NCBI GenBank assembly: GCA_002392765.1
Contig: DGHT01000043.1
Span: 1-64,000 of the forward strand
Direction of reading: 5' to 3'
DNA length: 64,000 nucleotides
DNA from: Verrucomicrobia bacterium UBA3841
Lineage (GTDB): Bacteria > Verrucomicrobiota > Kiritimatiellia > RFP12 > UBA1067
Position 1 is the stretch's first letter; each line of letters opens with the position of its first letter. The notes beneath the pieces were generated by a model, which worked only from the letters and a program-made list of their open reading frames with translations, searched no databases and was not told where the DNA came from. Of the stretch, positions 50,219 to 58,365 are shown in pieces. The position numbers and the translations under genes are program-made.

Positions 50219-50944
50219 TCATGATCCGTGCGCGGCGCGGCGCTTCGTGAAAAGGCCGAAGCGGTTCAGCGCGAACGACATCCGCAGGGATTCGAACGCT
50301 ATCGATGCGTTGATTTTCGAATAGCCTTCGCGCCGGTCGGTGAAGGAAATCGGGATCTCGCGCACCGAAAGGCCGGCGCGCCACGCCCGCCAGTTCATTT
50401 CGAGTTGGAAGGAATATCCGGAGCTTTCCGCGCAGCGGAACGAAATACGCTCGAGCGCGGAAGCCTTCCACGCCTTGAATCCGCCCGTCGGATCCGCTAT
50501 GCGCATGCCGGTGACAGTCCTGATGAACATCCCGCCGAGTCTCGAAACGAGTCTGCGCTTGAAAGGCCATCCCGGGGTCGATCCGCCCTTGACGTAGCGA
50601 GAACCTATGACAAGGTCGGCATCGACCGCGAGGAGTCTCGGCAGATCGGCCGGATCATGCGAGAAATCGCAGTCCATCTGCACGATTCTGTCCGCCCCAA
50701 GCCTCAGCGCCTCGGCGAAACCGGCGACGTAGGCGCGCCCGAGCCCCTCTTTGCGGGCGCGGGAGAGAAGATGTATCCTGCCGTCCGACTCCGCCATCGA
50801 CGCGACCGCGCGCCCCGTGCCGTCGGGGGAGTTGTCGTCTACGAACAGAACTTCCGCGCCGGGCGACGAATCGAGTACCGCTTTCGCCATGCGCTCCACG
50901 TTCCCGATTTCGTCGTACGTGGGGATTACGGCGAGCGTTCTCAT
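50219..50944 (-). CDS. Polyprenol-phosphate glycosyltransferase (family 2, DPM1-like)
   Basis: A 241-residue family 2 glycosyltransferase that would move a sugar from a nucleotide donor to polyprenyl phosphate at the inner membrane. The start TLAVIPTYDEIGNVERM, the donor-binding VLFVDDNSPDGTG near 32-44, the metal motif IVQMDCDFSHDP near 88-99, VIGSRYVKGG and the C-terminal RREGYSKIN are typical of dolichol-phosphate-mannose synthase-like enzymes without membrane tail. ATG 50942-50944 overlaps the plsY stop (ATGA). It is the last gene of the run that starts at 54263. Confidence 0.9.
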   Translation of the reverse strand: MRTLAVIPTYDEIGNVERMAKAVLDSSPGAEVLFVDDNSPDGTGRAVASMAESDGRIHLLSRARKEGLGRAYVAGFAEALRLGADRIVQMDCDFSHDPADLPRLLAVDADLVIGSRYVKGGSTPGWPFKRRLVSRLGGMFIRTVTGMRIADPTGGFKAWKASALERISFRCAESSGYSFQLEMNWRAWRAGLSVREIPISFTDRREGYSKINASIAFESLRMSFALNRFGLFTKRRAAHGS

Positions 50945-51567
50945 TTTTTCGCGTCTCCACGCTTTCCGAAAAGATAGATTTTGTTTTCCTCGCCGGCCGC
51001 GAGCCGCCTGATGTTCGAACGGTGCTTCCAGATTACGAACAGCGCGACAGCCGTTACGAGAATGCACTGCGGAAGATCGCGGAACCCCTTTGTGCCGAGA
51101 ACGGGGAACCAGACGCAAACGGACAGGAACGCGGCCGCCGTGCAGCTGCCGAGCGAAATGTAGTTCGACAGGGCGAATACGGCCGCGAATATAGCGAACG
51201 CTACGCCTACGAGCGCAGGAGCGAGCGCGATGAGCATTCCGAACGCGGTGGCCACGCCCTTCCCGCCCTTGAATCTCATGTACGGCGTGAGCATGTGCCC
51301 GACGACGCACGCGACGCCTACCGCGAGCGGAAGCCACTCGCGCGGCGCCCACTGCCGGGCCGCGAGAACGGGAACGAGACCCTTCAGGACGTCGCATGCG
51401 AACGCGAGAAGGCCCCACTTCTTTCCGACCGTGCGGAAAACGTTCGTCGCGCCGATGTTTTTCGACCCTGCGGTTCTGACGTCCACGCCGCGCATGCGGC
51501 CGATCAGATAGCCGAAAGGGATTCCGCCGATCAAATAGGCGCCGGCAATCCACAAAGTCTCTGTCAT
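50941..51567 (-). CDS. plsY: Glycerol-3-phosphate acyltransferase PlsY
   Basis: Acylates sn-glycerol-3-phosphate from acyl phosphate, the first step of phospholipid synthesis, in the inner membrane. The 208-residue protein has about five helices and the three PlsY motifs: TAGSKNIGATNVFRTVGKK near 32-50, GHMLTPYMRFKGGKGVAT near 89-106, and the late HRSNIRRLAAGEENKI. ATG 51565-51567 overlaps the stop of the release-factor-like gene (ATGA). The longer frame upstream is a shadow. Confidence 0.95.
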   Translation of the reverse strand: MTETLWIAGAYLIGGIPFGYLIGRMRGVDVRTAGSKNIGATNVFRTVGKKWGLLAFACDVLKGLVPVLAARQWAPREWLPLAVGVACVVGHMLTPYMRFKGGKGVATAFGMLIALAPALVGVAFAIFAAVFALSNYISLGSCTAAAFLSVCVWFPVLGTKGFRDLPQCILVTAVALFVIWKHRSNIRRLAAGEENKIYLFGKRGDAKK

Positions 51568-51965
51568 TCTTCGAACCTTTCCCGCCTCGCCGCCTTTATG
51601 GCGGAGTGTGCGTGTTTGTCCTGCAACATCTTTTCCTTCTGCCTGCGGCTTCTGCGGCGCTTCTGGCGCCTGATCTTCTCCGCCTGCTGGCGTTTCCTGC
51701 TCTTGCGGAGGTTTTCGCGCTCGAGAATCTCCTCGGCGAGCATTCTGCGCGCCAGCCATCTGTTCGTCTCGCGGCTTCGCGTCTCGCCGCACTTTACGGC
51801 GATGGCGCTAGGCGCGTGCGAGAGGCGCACGACGCTGGACGTCTTGTTCGTCTTCTGTCCGCCGGGACCGCTCCCGAGGATGAAACTCTCTTCAAGATCC
51901 TCCTCGAACACGGACGCCTCCTTCATCAGCTCCTTGATCGACGCTATGGTCTCGGGCGAAATCAC
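51564..51965 (-). CDS. Peptide chain release factor-like protein (RF-1 domain, GGQ)
   Basis: A 133-residue protein holding only the class-I release-factor catalytic domain, with FILGSGPGGQKTNKTSSVV near 28-46 (the GGQ that hydrolyses peptidyl-tRNA). There are no codon-recognition domains; a long basic helix tail (RKSRKRQQAEKIRRQKRRRS) follows, as in ArfB/MTRFR-type ribosome-rescue factors. The family label used for such bacterial proteins is release-factor-like. The start is GTG 51963-51965, overlapping the DUF2062 stop as GTGA. It probably acts on stalled ribosomes. Confidence 0.88.
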   Translation of the reverse strand: MISPETIASIKELMKEASVFEEDLEESFILGSGPGGQKTNKTSSVVRLSHAPSAIAVKCGETRSRETNRWLARRMLAEEILERENLRKSRKRQQAEKIRRQKRRRSRRQKEKMLQDKHAHSAIKAARRERFEE

Positions 51966-52480
51966 TTTTCCGTCCTTTCCTCTTTGCGCGCGGCCGCCGC
52001 GTCACGGAGTTTTCTGTACTCTAGAATCGTTCTTTTCGCGACGAAGTACATGATCGGCGAGAGTATCAGGCCCAGCGCGACGCCGCCGATGAAGAACGAG
52101 GCGATCGTCCCGCCGGCGAGTGATTTGACGCTTTCGAAAGTCCACTCGGACGGAAGCTGCGGATCCTCCCCGAAAAGGAGCCTGTACACGACCCACGTCT
52201 GCGCCGGATAGATGAAGAAAATCGTGACCGGATTCGTGATGAATGTCGCGACAGTCGCGCCGACCTTGCTCGTGCGAGTGACGATCGCCAGCGGGATGGA
52301 CACTACAAGCTGCAGTCCGAAAGGTATCGCGCAGCCGACGAACATCCCTATCGCCCACCCGGCGGCCACTCTGCCGGGCGGCATTTTCTCCCTGACCATT
52401 TTCGATTTGAGAAGCCGCGCAAAGGCGCGGCATTTGCGTCCGAATCCGCCTTTGCGGGATGTCCTGGCGCTTTCGGTCAT
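51962..52480 (-). CDS. DUF2062 membrane protein
   Basis: A 172-residue protein with a basic N-terminus and three to four helices. PGRVAAGWAIGMFVGCAIPF near 35-54 and TRTSKVGATVATFITNPVT near 69-87 are the DUF2062 signature. The family is widespread in Gram-negative bacteria, sometimes fused to glycosyltransferases, and has no settled function. ATG 52478-52480 overlaps the DUF1015 stop (ATGA). The glycosyltransferase of family 2 in the same operon is a pairing seen elsewhere. Confidence 0.85.
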   Translation of the reverse strand: MTESARTSRKGGFGRKCRAFARLLKSKMVREKMPPGRVAAGWAIGMFVGCAIPFGLQLVVSIPLAIVTRTSKVGATVATFITNPVTIFFIYPAQTWVVYRLLFGEDPQLPSEWTFESVKSLAGGTIASFFIGGVALGLILSPIMYFVAKRTILEYRKLRDAAAARKEERTEK

Positions 52481-53676
52481 GGTATCCTGTGGATGAAAAG
52501 ACCGCTTCTGAGCTTGGGCTCGAACCATGTCGACTTGGGCGGCATGATCGCTCCGGCATCGGCTATGGACATCATTTCCCCGACGCTTACGCCTTCCATC
52601 GAAAACGCCACGGCCGCCTCGCCCGAATCGACCTTCGCCTCAAGTTCGCCTTCGCCGCGTATGCCTCCGCTGAAGGAGATGCGCGGATCGGTGCGCGGAT
52701 CCTGTATGCCGAGCACCGGCGCGAGGAACCGGTCTTGCAGATAGCTCACGTCGAGCGCGGAAACGGCGTCCGCACCCGGCGGGATTTCCCAGCAGAGGTC
52801 CTTCCACCCGCCTTTGAAATACATGCGGCAGTGGCGAGGCCCCTTATCCTTCCCGATTTTGAAATTCTGCGAAAGCAGGGAGAGGAACTCGTCCGGACGT
52901 TTCCCGTCGAGATCCGCAACCAGCCTGTTGTACGGGAGTATCTTCAGCTGTCCGGCCGGGAATATCACGCCGAGGAACCAGCGGCTCTCGCCTTCGAATC
53001 CGCGCGCCTGCGCGTACCTCGCGGCCGCCGCGCTCCTGTGGTGTCCGTCGGCGATGTAGGCCACGGGAATCTCCGCGAAGCGCCGCTGGAGTTCCGCAGC
53101 CGCATCCGATCCTTCGCTTGCAATCTCCCATACGGTGTGCCTGATTCCGTCGGGGGCGGTGAAGTCGTAGAGCGGATCCCCCGACGTCGCGCGCGCGACG
53201 ATCGCGTCGACCGCCGGGTCGTCCCGGTACGTGAGAAACGCCGGACCCGTATGCGCGCCCAGAGTCTCGATATGCCGCGTACGGTCGTCCTCTTTGTCCT
53301 TGCGCGTTTTTTCGTGCTGCTTCAAGACGCCGGAAAGATAGTCTTTCGTGTCGAAAACGGCGACGATGCCGGTCTGGGAATGGCCGCCCATGATCTGGCG
53401 GTACGCGTAGAACCTGCGTTCGGCGTCCTCTATCAGCGTGCCGTCCGCCATGAGAGCGTCGAGAGCCCTGCGCGCCTGCGCATACGCGGCGTCGCTCGCC
53501 GGATCTGTCCCGGCCGGAAGATCGATCTCGGGCCGCGAGACGTGGAGAAAACTCTTGGGGTTCCCTTCCGCGAGAGCCTTCGCCTCTTTCTCGTCCACGG
53601 TATCATAAGGAACGGACGCGACCGAAGCCGCGTCCTTTACGTTCGGCCTGACGGCCGCAAACGGACGGATTTCCAT
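52477..53676 (-). CDS. DUF1015 family protein
   Basis: A 399-residue soluble protein with the hallmarks of DUF1015: the start IRPFAAVRPN with VASVPYDTV, the NPKSFLHVSRPEID block, GIVAVFDTKDY, RHIETLGAHTGPAFLTY, and the conserved YIADGHHRSAAAARYA near 207-222. The function is unknown; GHHR looks like an active-site motif. It starts 5 nt after the stop of the LA_2272-type gene and overlaps DUF2062, so it is an internal gene of one operon. Confidence 0.88.
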   Translation of the reverse strand: MEIRPFAAVRPNVKDAASVASVPYDTVDEKEAKALAEGNPKSFLHVSRPEIDLPAGTDPASDAAYAQARRALDALMADGTLIEDAERRFYAYRQIMGGHSQTGIVAVFDTKDYLSGVLKQHEKTRKDKEDDRTRHIETLGAHTGPAFLTYRDDPAVDAIVARATSGDPLYDFTAPDGIRHTVWEIASEGSDAAAELQRRFAEIPVAYIADGHHRSAAAARYAQARGFEGESRWFLGVIFPAGQLKILPYNRLVADLDGKRPDEFLSLLSQNFKIGKDKGPRHCRMYFKGGWKDLCWEIPPGADAVSALDVSYLQDRFLAPVLGIQDPRTDPRISFSGGIRGEGELEAKVDSGEAAVAFSMEGVSVGEMMSIADAGAIMPPKSTWFEPKLRSGLFIHRIP

Positions 53677-53681
53677 AATCT

Positions 53682-54263
53682 TCAGAATCCTACGTTCAAA
53701 ACAGGGCAGAATCTCAATTCAGCGTCGCGGATGATATTGACGACGCCAAGCTGGAAACCGTACAGTTCGTCGGCCCTGTTGATCAGGCCCGCCTGGACGC
53801 CGGTCATGCTGCCAACGGTATTGACAAGTCCGCCCTGGACGCCGTTCAAGCTGCCGCACTCGTTCCAGAGACCGACCTGTATGCCAAGCGCGTCCGCCTG
53901 GGAGGCGGAGTTGTAGAGTCCGACCTGGATTCCCGAAAGCTGGTCTTTCACATCGTTCCTGAGGGCGTTGACCTGGATGCCTTCAAAATACTGCGATCTG
54001 CCCCACAGGCCCACGTCGAATCCGGTTACGCTTTCCTGCTTCGTGGAAAAAGGAATCGTGATTCTAAGGCCAACCAGATCCGGGGTTTCCGGTATCTCGC
54101 AAATGGCTATGAACGCCGGCCACTGGGCAACCTGCTTCTTTTGCGCGCTTGCGACTTCGGGAACGGTCACGTCGTCTTCGTAATCTTCAAGCTCGTCGAC
54201 CTCCTGGGCTCGAATACTCGCGGCTGCGATGGCGGCTAACGCCAGAGAAAGCATTTTTTTCAT
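53682..54263 (-). CDS. Secreted LA_2272-type surface repeat protein
   Basis: A 193-residue exported protein with a signal peptide (LSLALAAIAAASIRAQ). After an acidic linker it has a series of short repeats of the form G-(I/V/F)-Q-x-G-L-(Y/W/V/I)-N: GIQVGLYNSA, GIQVGLWNEC, GVQGGLVNTV, GVQAGLINRA, GFQLGVVNII. This is the pattern of LA_2272-type surface repeat proteins, which may form a beta-structured outer-membrane or surface element. It is the first gene of the run down to the glycosyltransferase, with its own promoter. Confidence 0.8.
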   Translation of the reverse strand: MKKMLSLALAAIAAASIRAQEVDELEDYEDDVTVPEVASAQKKQVAQWPAFIAICEIPETPDLVGLRITIPFSTKQESVTGFDVGLWGRSQYFEGIQVNALRNDVKDQLSGIQVGLYNSASQADALGIQVGLWNECGSLNGVQGGLVNTVGSMTGVQAGLINRADELYGFQLGVVNIIRDAELRFCPVLNVGF

Positions 54264-54299
54264 CGGGTAGACTCCTGATTGTTTGTCGTAATGACAATA

Positions 54300-54328
54300 T
54301 TATATGATTTTATTCTTGATTTGGCAAG
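54300..54328 (-). promoter_or_regulatory. Promoter of the LA_2272-type/DUF1015/plsY operon
   Basis: TTGCCA (54323-54328), 17-bp spacer, TATAAT (54300-54305) on the minus strand, followed by a leader of about 30 nt with CAGGAG before the ATG. Confidence 0.75.
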
Positions 54329-54355
54329 ATTAAAGTTCCGGCGCGGAGCGCAGGT

Positions 54356-54856
54356 TCATTTGTCCGAAACGGAGATTTTCTTGATGACGACCGGCTCTTC
54401 CGGAACATTCTGGTGTGGACCGGAAAAACTCGTTTTCACCTTGGCGATCTTGTCCACGACTTCCATTCCGTCGACAACGGAACCGAAAACGGCATAGCCG
54501 AATTCCTGCGGATTAGGCCGCCTGAAATCGAGGAAGTTGTTGTCCACGAGATTGATGAAGAACTGGCTTGTCGCCGAATCGACCACCATCGTCCTGGCCA
54601 TCGCTATCGTGCCGCGGAGGTTCTTCAGGCCGTTCATGGCCTCGTTCTTTATAGGTTCGCGGGTCGGTTTCTGGTCCATGGATTTGGTGAATCCGCCGCC
54701 CTGGATCATGAACCCGTCGATGACGCGGTGGAATATAGTGCCGTCGTAATGGCCGTCTTTGGCGTACTGCACGAAATTCTTCACGGTCGCGGGAGCGCGC
54801 ACGGCGTCCAGTTCGACGGTTATCGTCCCCATTGACGTTTCGATTATAGCTTTCAT
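54356..54856 (-). CDS. Cyclophilin-type peptidylprolyl isomerase
   Basis: Catalyses cis/trans isomerisation of prolyl bonds. The 166-residue protein has no signal peptide, so it is cytoplasmic. Active-site blocks are YDGTIFHRVIDGFMIQGG near 38-55 (Arg of FHRVI), GTIAMART and SATSQFFINLVDN near 94-106. It begins MKAIIETSMGTITVELD like small bacterial PpiB-type proteins. It starts 20 nt after potD and ends the kdgK-potABCD run. Confidence 0.94.
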   Translation of the reverse strand: MKAIIETSMGTITVELDAVRAPATVKNFVQYAKDGHYDGTIFHRVIDGFMIQGGGFTKSMDQKPTREPIKNEAMNGLKNLRGTIAMARTMVVDSATSQFFINLVDNNFLDFRRPNPQEFGYAVFGSVVDGMEVVDKIAKVKTSFSGPHQNVPEEPVVIKKISVSDK

Positions 54857-54876
54857 TCGGATATCCCCTTTCGATG

Positions 54877-55944
54877 TCAGTTTGCGCTTGTCGCCTTGAT
54901 GCGGTCCCAGGCTTTGGTGTACATTTCCATCACTTTCGCGTCGTCGTCTATCGGAAGTATGAGCTGCCCCCTCTTCACGTCGTCGGCGTCGAGCATGATC
55001 TGGTCGCGAAAATCCTCGTCGAGCGCGTCGATCGCCGTTTTAACGGGATTGGGGCCGGAGATGTATTCCATGTTCTCCTTTGCGTTTTCGCCCTCGTACA
55101 GGAAATCCATGAAAGCGTACGCAAGATCGGGATTGGGCGCTTTCGAGGAAATCACCATTTCGTCGAAAGCGATCGAAAAGCCCTCTTTCGGAAGAGCGAA
55201 GCCGATCGTCTCGCTCGGAGGTATCCCCTCGTCCTCGTCGCCGTTGATTATCTGCATGCAGTCGGTCGAATAGCCCTGTCCGATCCACGTGGCGCCGGAG
55301 GGGACTTCCGTCTTGTAGCTTTCCGCGTCGAACTTGCGTATGTTGCGCTTCCAGGAGACGACCTTCTCCACCGCCTTTGAGATTTCCTCCCGGTTGCGGG
55401 AATTGACGGAGAATCCGAGACTCATCAAGCCCGCGCCGATGACTTCGCGCATGTCGTCGAGAAGCGTGATCTTGCCGCGGAACGCCGGATTGTCGAGAAC
55501 GTTCCACGTCCTGACGTCGACGCCTTCGGGGATTTTGGTGCGGTCGTAGCAGAGACCGGTGTAGGTGACGGCGTACGGCACGTTGTACTTGAAGGAGGGA
55601 TCGATTATCTGGCTCTTGAAGGAGGCGTCGAAATTCTTGCGGACGTTCGGGAGTTTCGAATGGTCGAGTTCGACTATCAGCCCTTCCTTCGCCATCGTGG
55701 GAACGAGATAGGAGCTTGGGGTTATGATGTCGTAGCCGGATCCCCCCGCCTTCAGCTTGGCGTACATGGCTTCGTTCGAGTCGAAGGTGTCGATGACGAC
55801 CTTGCACCCGTATTTCTCCTTGAATTTGCCGACGAACTCCGGAGCGATGTAGTCGCTCCACGTGTAGATGTGGAGTTCTCCGCCGGCGAGCGCCGCGAGC
55901 GCGGAAGCCGAAACCGCCGCCGCCAGAATGCTTTTGATCGACAT
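54877..55944 (-). CDS. potD: Polyamine-type ABC transporter substrate-binding protein (PotD-like)
   Basis: A 355-residue periplasmic binding protein. The signal peptide MSIKSILAAAVSASALAALA precedes ELHIYTWSDYIAPEFVGKF, the standard PotD opening, and DSNEAMYAKLKAGGSGYDII. Later blocks GLCYDRTKIPEG, WIGQGYSTDCMQII and FMDFLYEGENAKENMEYI fit spermidine/putrescine-binding proteins. Start choice: ATG 55942-55944 is nine bases from GGAAA, while ATG 55948-55950 is too close. It follows potC by 2 nt. Substrate specificity within the polyamine/organic cation group is not proven. Confidence 0.88.
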   Translation of the reverse strand: MSIKSILAAAVSASALAALAGGELHIYTWSDYIAPEFVGKFKEKYGCKVVIDTFDSNEAMYAKLKAGGSGYDIITPSSYLVPTMAKEGLIVELDHSKLPNVRKNFDASFKSQIIDPSFKYNVPYAVTYTGLCYDRTKIPEGVDVRTWNVLDNPAFRGKITLLDDMREVIGAGLMSLGFSVNSRNREEISKAVEKVVSWKRNIRKFDAESYKTEVPSGATWIGQGYSTDCMQIINGDEDEGIPPSETIGFALPKEGFSIAFDEMVISSKAPNPDLAYAFMDFLYEGENAKENMEYISGPNPVKTAIDALDEDFRDQIMLDADDVKRGQLILPIDDDAKVMEMYTKAWDRIKATSAN

Positions 55945-55946
55945 TG

Positions 55947-57302
55947 TCATTTTCCTTTCTGTGTTGGTTGTTTTCCCGAAATCAGTTTTGACATCCCCGC
56001 CAGGACGCACGTGAATGCGAGCATCAGCGTCGAAAGCGCGAACGCCGCGGGAAGGTTCTTGGAATGCTTGGTCATCGAACTTACGTACGTCGGGAACGTG
56101 TTGGTCCCCGCCCCGTTGACGAAACTCGTTATGACCACGTCGTCAATGGAAAGCGTGAACGCGAGAAGCCCGCCCGCCACTATGCCCGGCATGAGGATGG
56201 GCAGCTCCACGTGGAAGAAGGTGTAGATCGGCCCGGCGCCGAGATCGTAGGCGGCCTCGACTATCCTGTCGTCGAAATCGGCGAGGCGCGCGAGAAGCGT
56301 CATGACGACGTACGAGACGCAGAACGTCACGTGCGCAATGAGAATCGTCCAGAAGCCGCAGTCGACGCGGCACGCCACGAAAAGCATCAGCAGTGAAATG
56401 CCGATCAGGATGTCGGGCATCACGAGCGGCGTGTACACGAGAGCGTGGTGGACGGACTGGAGTCTGCCGCGCCACTTGTGGAGCGCGAGCGCGGCGGTCG
56501 TGCCTAGAACGCACGAGACGACGGTCGCGAGGCCCGCCACGATCAGAGACAGCCAGAAGCTGTGCATGAGGTCGCCCAGTTCGCCGCGGACTTTCTCGTC
56601 GCCGGAGAATATCTTGCCGTACCATTTGCCCGAAAAACCCAGGAACCGCTTCACCCACGAGGCGAAGAAATACTTTTCATACCTGGCCACCGGACCCTTG
56701 CCCTGCAGGATGACGCCGCGGGCGAGAGCGGCGCATCCGGAATCTACGCGGGCGACCGTCTCCGGGCCGACGCGGCCTATCCGCCATGTTTCCTCCACGT
56801 ACCCGCCAGTCGCGTCGACCGCGTTCCAAAGCTGGTACGTCAAACCGCCTGCGGAAAGCTCTCGCTCGCCGGACGGCGCGGAAAGCGGCGAAACCGGGAC
56901 TATGGTCCATCCGGAAAAATTCGAGCGCGTCACGAGAAACGCGAACGGGTGCCCCCTTTTGCCGAAACGCGTGAGCCTTATGTCGCCGACCGACACGCCG
57001 GAATCGAACGCGGCGAGTTTTCCGTCCTGTCCGCGCGGCACCATCGCCAGCCACTCCCTCTCGCGCGCCGCCGGTTCGTCCCCGGATTTGCGGTACGCCT
57101 TCCATTCCGCCTGAAACTCCGGCGCGGACGTTTCGGCTGCCGCGCTCGCGGCCTCGTCCGCATACTGCGCCAGCCCCTCTCCGGTGAACGACATCTTCTG
57201 TCCGTCCGGAACGAAAGCGTAAACGACTACGAGCGCGATTGGCACGTACAGGAACGCCAGGACGAATCCGAGGACCGCGACGGAGAAAAACGACCGCTTC
57301 AT
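55947..57302 (-). CDS. potC: PotC-like ABC transporter permease with a large periplasmic insertion
   Basis: A 451-residue inner-membrane permease; typical PotC is about 260-280. Helix 1 (LGFVLAFLYVPIALVVVYAF) is followed by an extra soluble segment at about 40-218 (EFQAEWKAYRKSGDEPAARE, then WTIVPVSPLSAPSGERELSA), before the normal core resumes at FLGFSGKWYGKIF. The core has DLMHSFWLSLIVAGLATVV and the ATPase-contact EAAYDLGAGPIYTFFHVELP. The insertion lies in the first outside-facing loop. The start overlaps potB (ATGA). It probably forms the pore with PotB; the insert could add a docking or binding surface. Confidence 0.85.
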   Translation of the reverse strand: MKRSFFSVAVLGFVLAFLYVPIALVVVYAFVPDGQKMSFTGEGLAQYADEAASAAAETSAPEFQAEWKAYRKSGDEPAAREREWLAMVPRGQDGKLAAFDSGVSVGDIRLTRFGKRGHPFAFLVTRSNFSGWTIVPVSPLSAPSGERELSAGGLTYQLWNAVDATGGYVEETWRIGRVGPETVARVDSGCAALARGVILQGKGPVARYEKYFFASWVKRFLGFSGKWYGKIFSGDEKVRGELGDLMHSFWLSLIVAGLATVVSCVLGTTAALALHKWRGRLQSVHHALVYTPLVMPDILIGISLLMLFVACRVDCGFWTILIAHVTFCVSYVVMTLLARLADFDDRIVEAAYDLGAGPIYTFFHVELPILMPGIVAGGLLAFTLSIDDVVITSFVNGAGTNTFPTYVSSMTKHSKNLPAAFALSTLMLAFTCVLAGMSKLISGKQPTQKGK

Positions 57303-58330
57303 CTCTCGTCCCTCCTTTCGGCCCTTCTGACCGCGTCCTCTTCCATCCGGCGGCGGCTGCGCTGCGTCTGCCGCGATTTCCACCATACCGCGAGCCCCAT
57401 CGGTACGAGAACCGATATCGCCATCAGGACCGACAGCGCCGAGGCGTGCGGTATGTTCCTGTTGCCCATGGCGCGCTCGAATATCTTGTTGCCGATGAGA
57501 AGGCAGTCCTTGCCGCCGACCATCTGCGGGATCACGTAGCTGCCGATCACGGGGATGAAGACCATCAGGACGGCCGAAACGATACCCTGCCTGATGCCCG
57601 GTATGAATATCTTGCGGAAGGCGTAGAAGCTTCTCGCGCCTAGATCGCGCGCCGCCTCCATCAGCGAGAAATCGAATTTCTCCGCTGCCGTGTAGATGGG
57701 CATTATGGCGAACGGAAGGAAGGTGTAGACGGAAACGAGAACCACCGCCGCCTCGGAATCCAGGATTCTCGTCGAGGCGTTGTCTATCGCGCAGCGGGCG
57801 AGACCCAGAAGGCAGCCCTCGGGATTGGCTGACTGCGCCGCGGGCGCGGACACGCCGGGTATCCACGCCAGAAGCCAAATCTTGAAATGAAGCCACGCGT
57901 GGTAGCACGTCTGGAGCCAGCCTTCAGGATGCAGCATCGTCTTCCACGCGAAGACGCGCACGACGAAACTCGTCCAGAACGGAAGCATGATCGCGCCGGC
58001 GACGAGTCCGCGCCACTTCTTGTTCATGCGGGCAATCGCGTACGAACACGGAAGCGCCAGCACGATGCACCAGAGCGTCACCTTGAACGAAACCCTGAGC
58101 GTCTTCCACACTATCGCCGGATAGTCGGGATCGACGAGTTCGCGCCATGTGGAAAGACTCCACGGACCCACGCCGCCGTTGGCAGATTTGGCGTGGAACG
58201 TGAAAAGGAGGACGATAAGCGCCGGGATCGCGAAGAAAAGCATGAGCCACGCGAACGACGGAATAGTAACCAGCCATTCCGCCTTCCCAGGTCTGTTCTT
58301 TCCGGTATCTTTTGCCATGCGCTTCGACAT
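57299..58330 (-). CDS. potB: PotB-like ABC transporter permease
   Basis: A 343-residue permease. It has WLVTIPSFAWLMLFFAIPAL (helix 1), SFKVTLWCIVLALPCSYAIA, the FWTSFVVRVFAWKTML segment near 118-133 and the ATPase-contact EAARDLGARSFYAFRKIFIP. Between helices, residues about 137-190 (CYHAWLHFKIWLLAWIPGV and on) form an extra stretch where PotB normally has a short loop, so it too is longer than usual. ATG 58328-58330 has AAAGG six bases upstream; the frame extends further upstream as a shadow. It lies 35 nt after potA. Confidence 0.85.
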   Translation of the reverse strand: MSKRMAKDTGKNRPGKAEWLVTIPSFAWLMLFFAIPALIVLLFTFHAKSANGGVGPWSLSTWRELVDPDYPAIVWKTLRVSFKVTLWCIVLALPCSYAIARMNKKWRGLVAGAIMLPFWTSFVVRVFAWKTMLHPEGWLQTCYHAWLHFKIWLLAWIPGVSAPAAQSANPEGCLLGLARCAIDNASTRILDSEAAVVLVSVYTFLPFAIMPIYTAAEKFDFSLMEAARDLGARSFYAFRKIFIPGIRQGIVSAVLMVFIPVIGSYVIPQMVGGKDCLLIGNKIFERAMGNRNIPHASALSVLMAISVLVPMGLAVWWKSRQTQRSRRRMEEDAVRRAERRDER

Positions 58331-58365
58331 AGGCGGCCTTTCGCGGCTGACGGACGCGGGATCCG

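Noticed and set aside
55947..57908. A 653-residue version of the PotC frame
   Set aside because: The first 200 residues are the potB gene in another frame. ATG 57300-57302 overlaps the potB stop and begins at the first helix.
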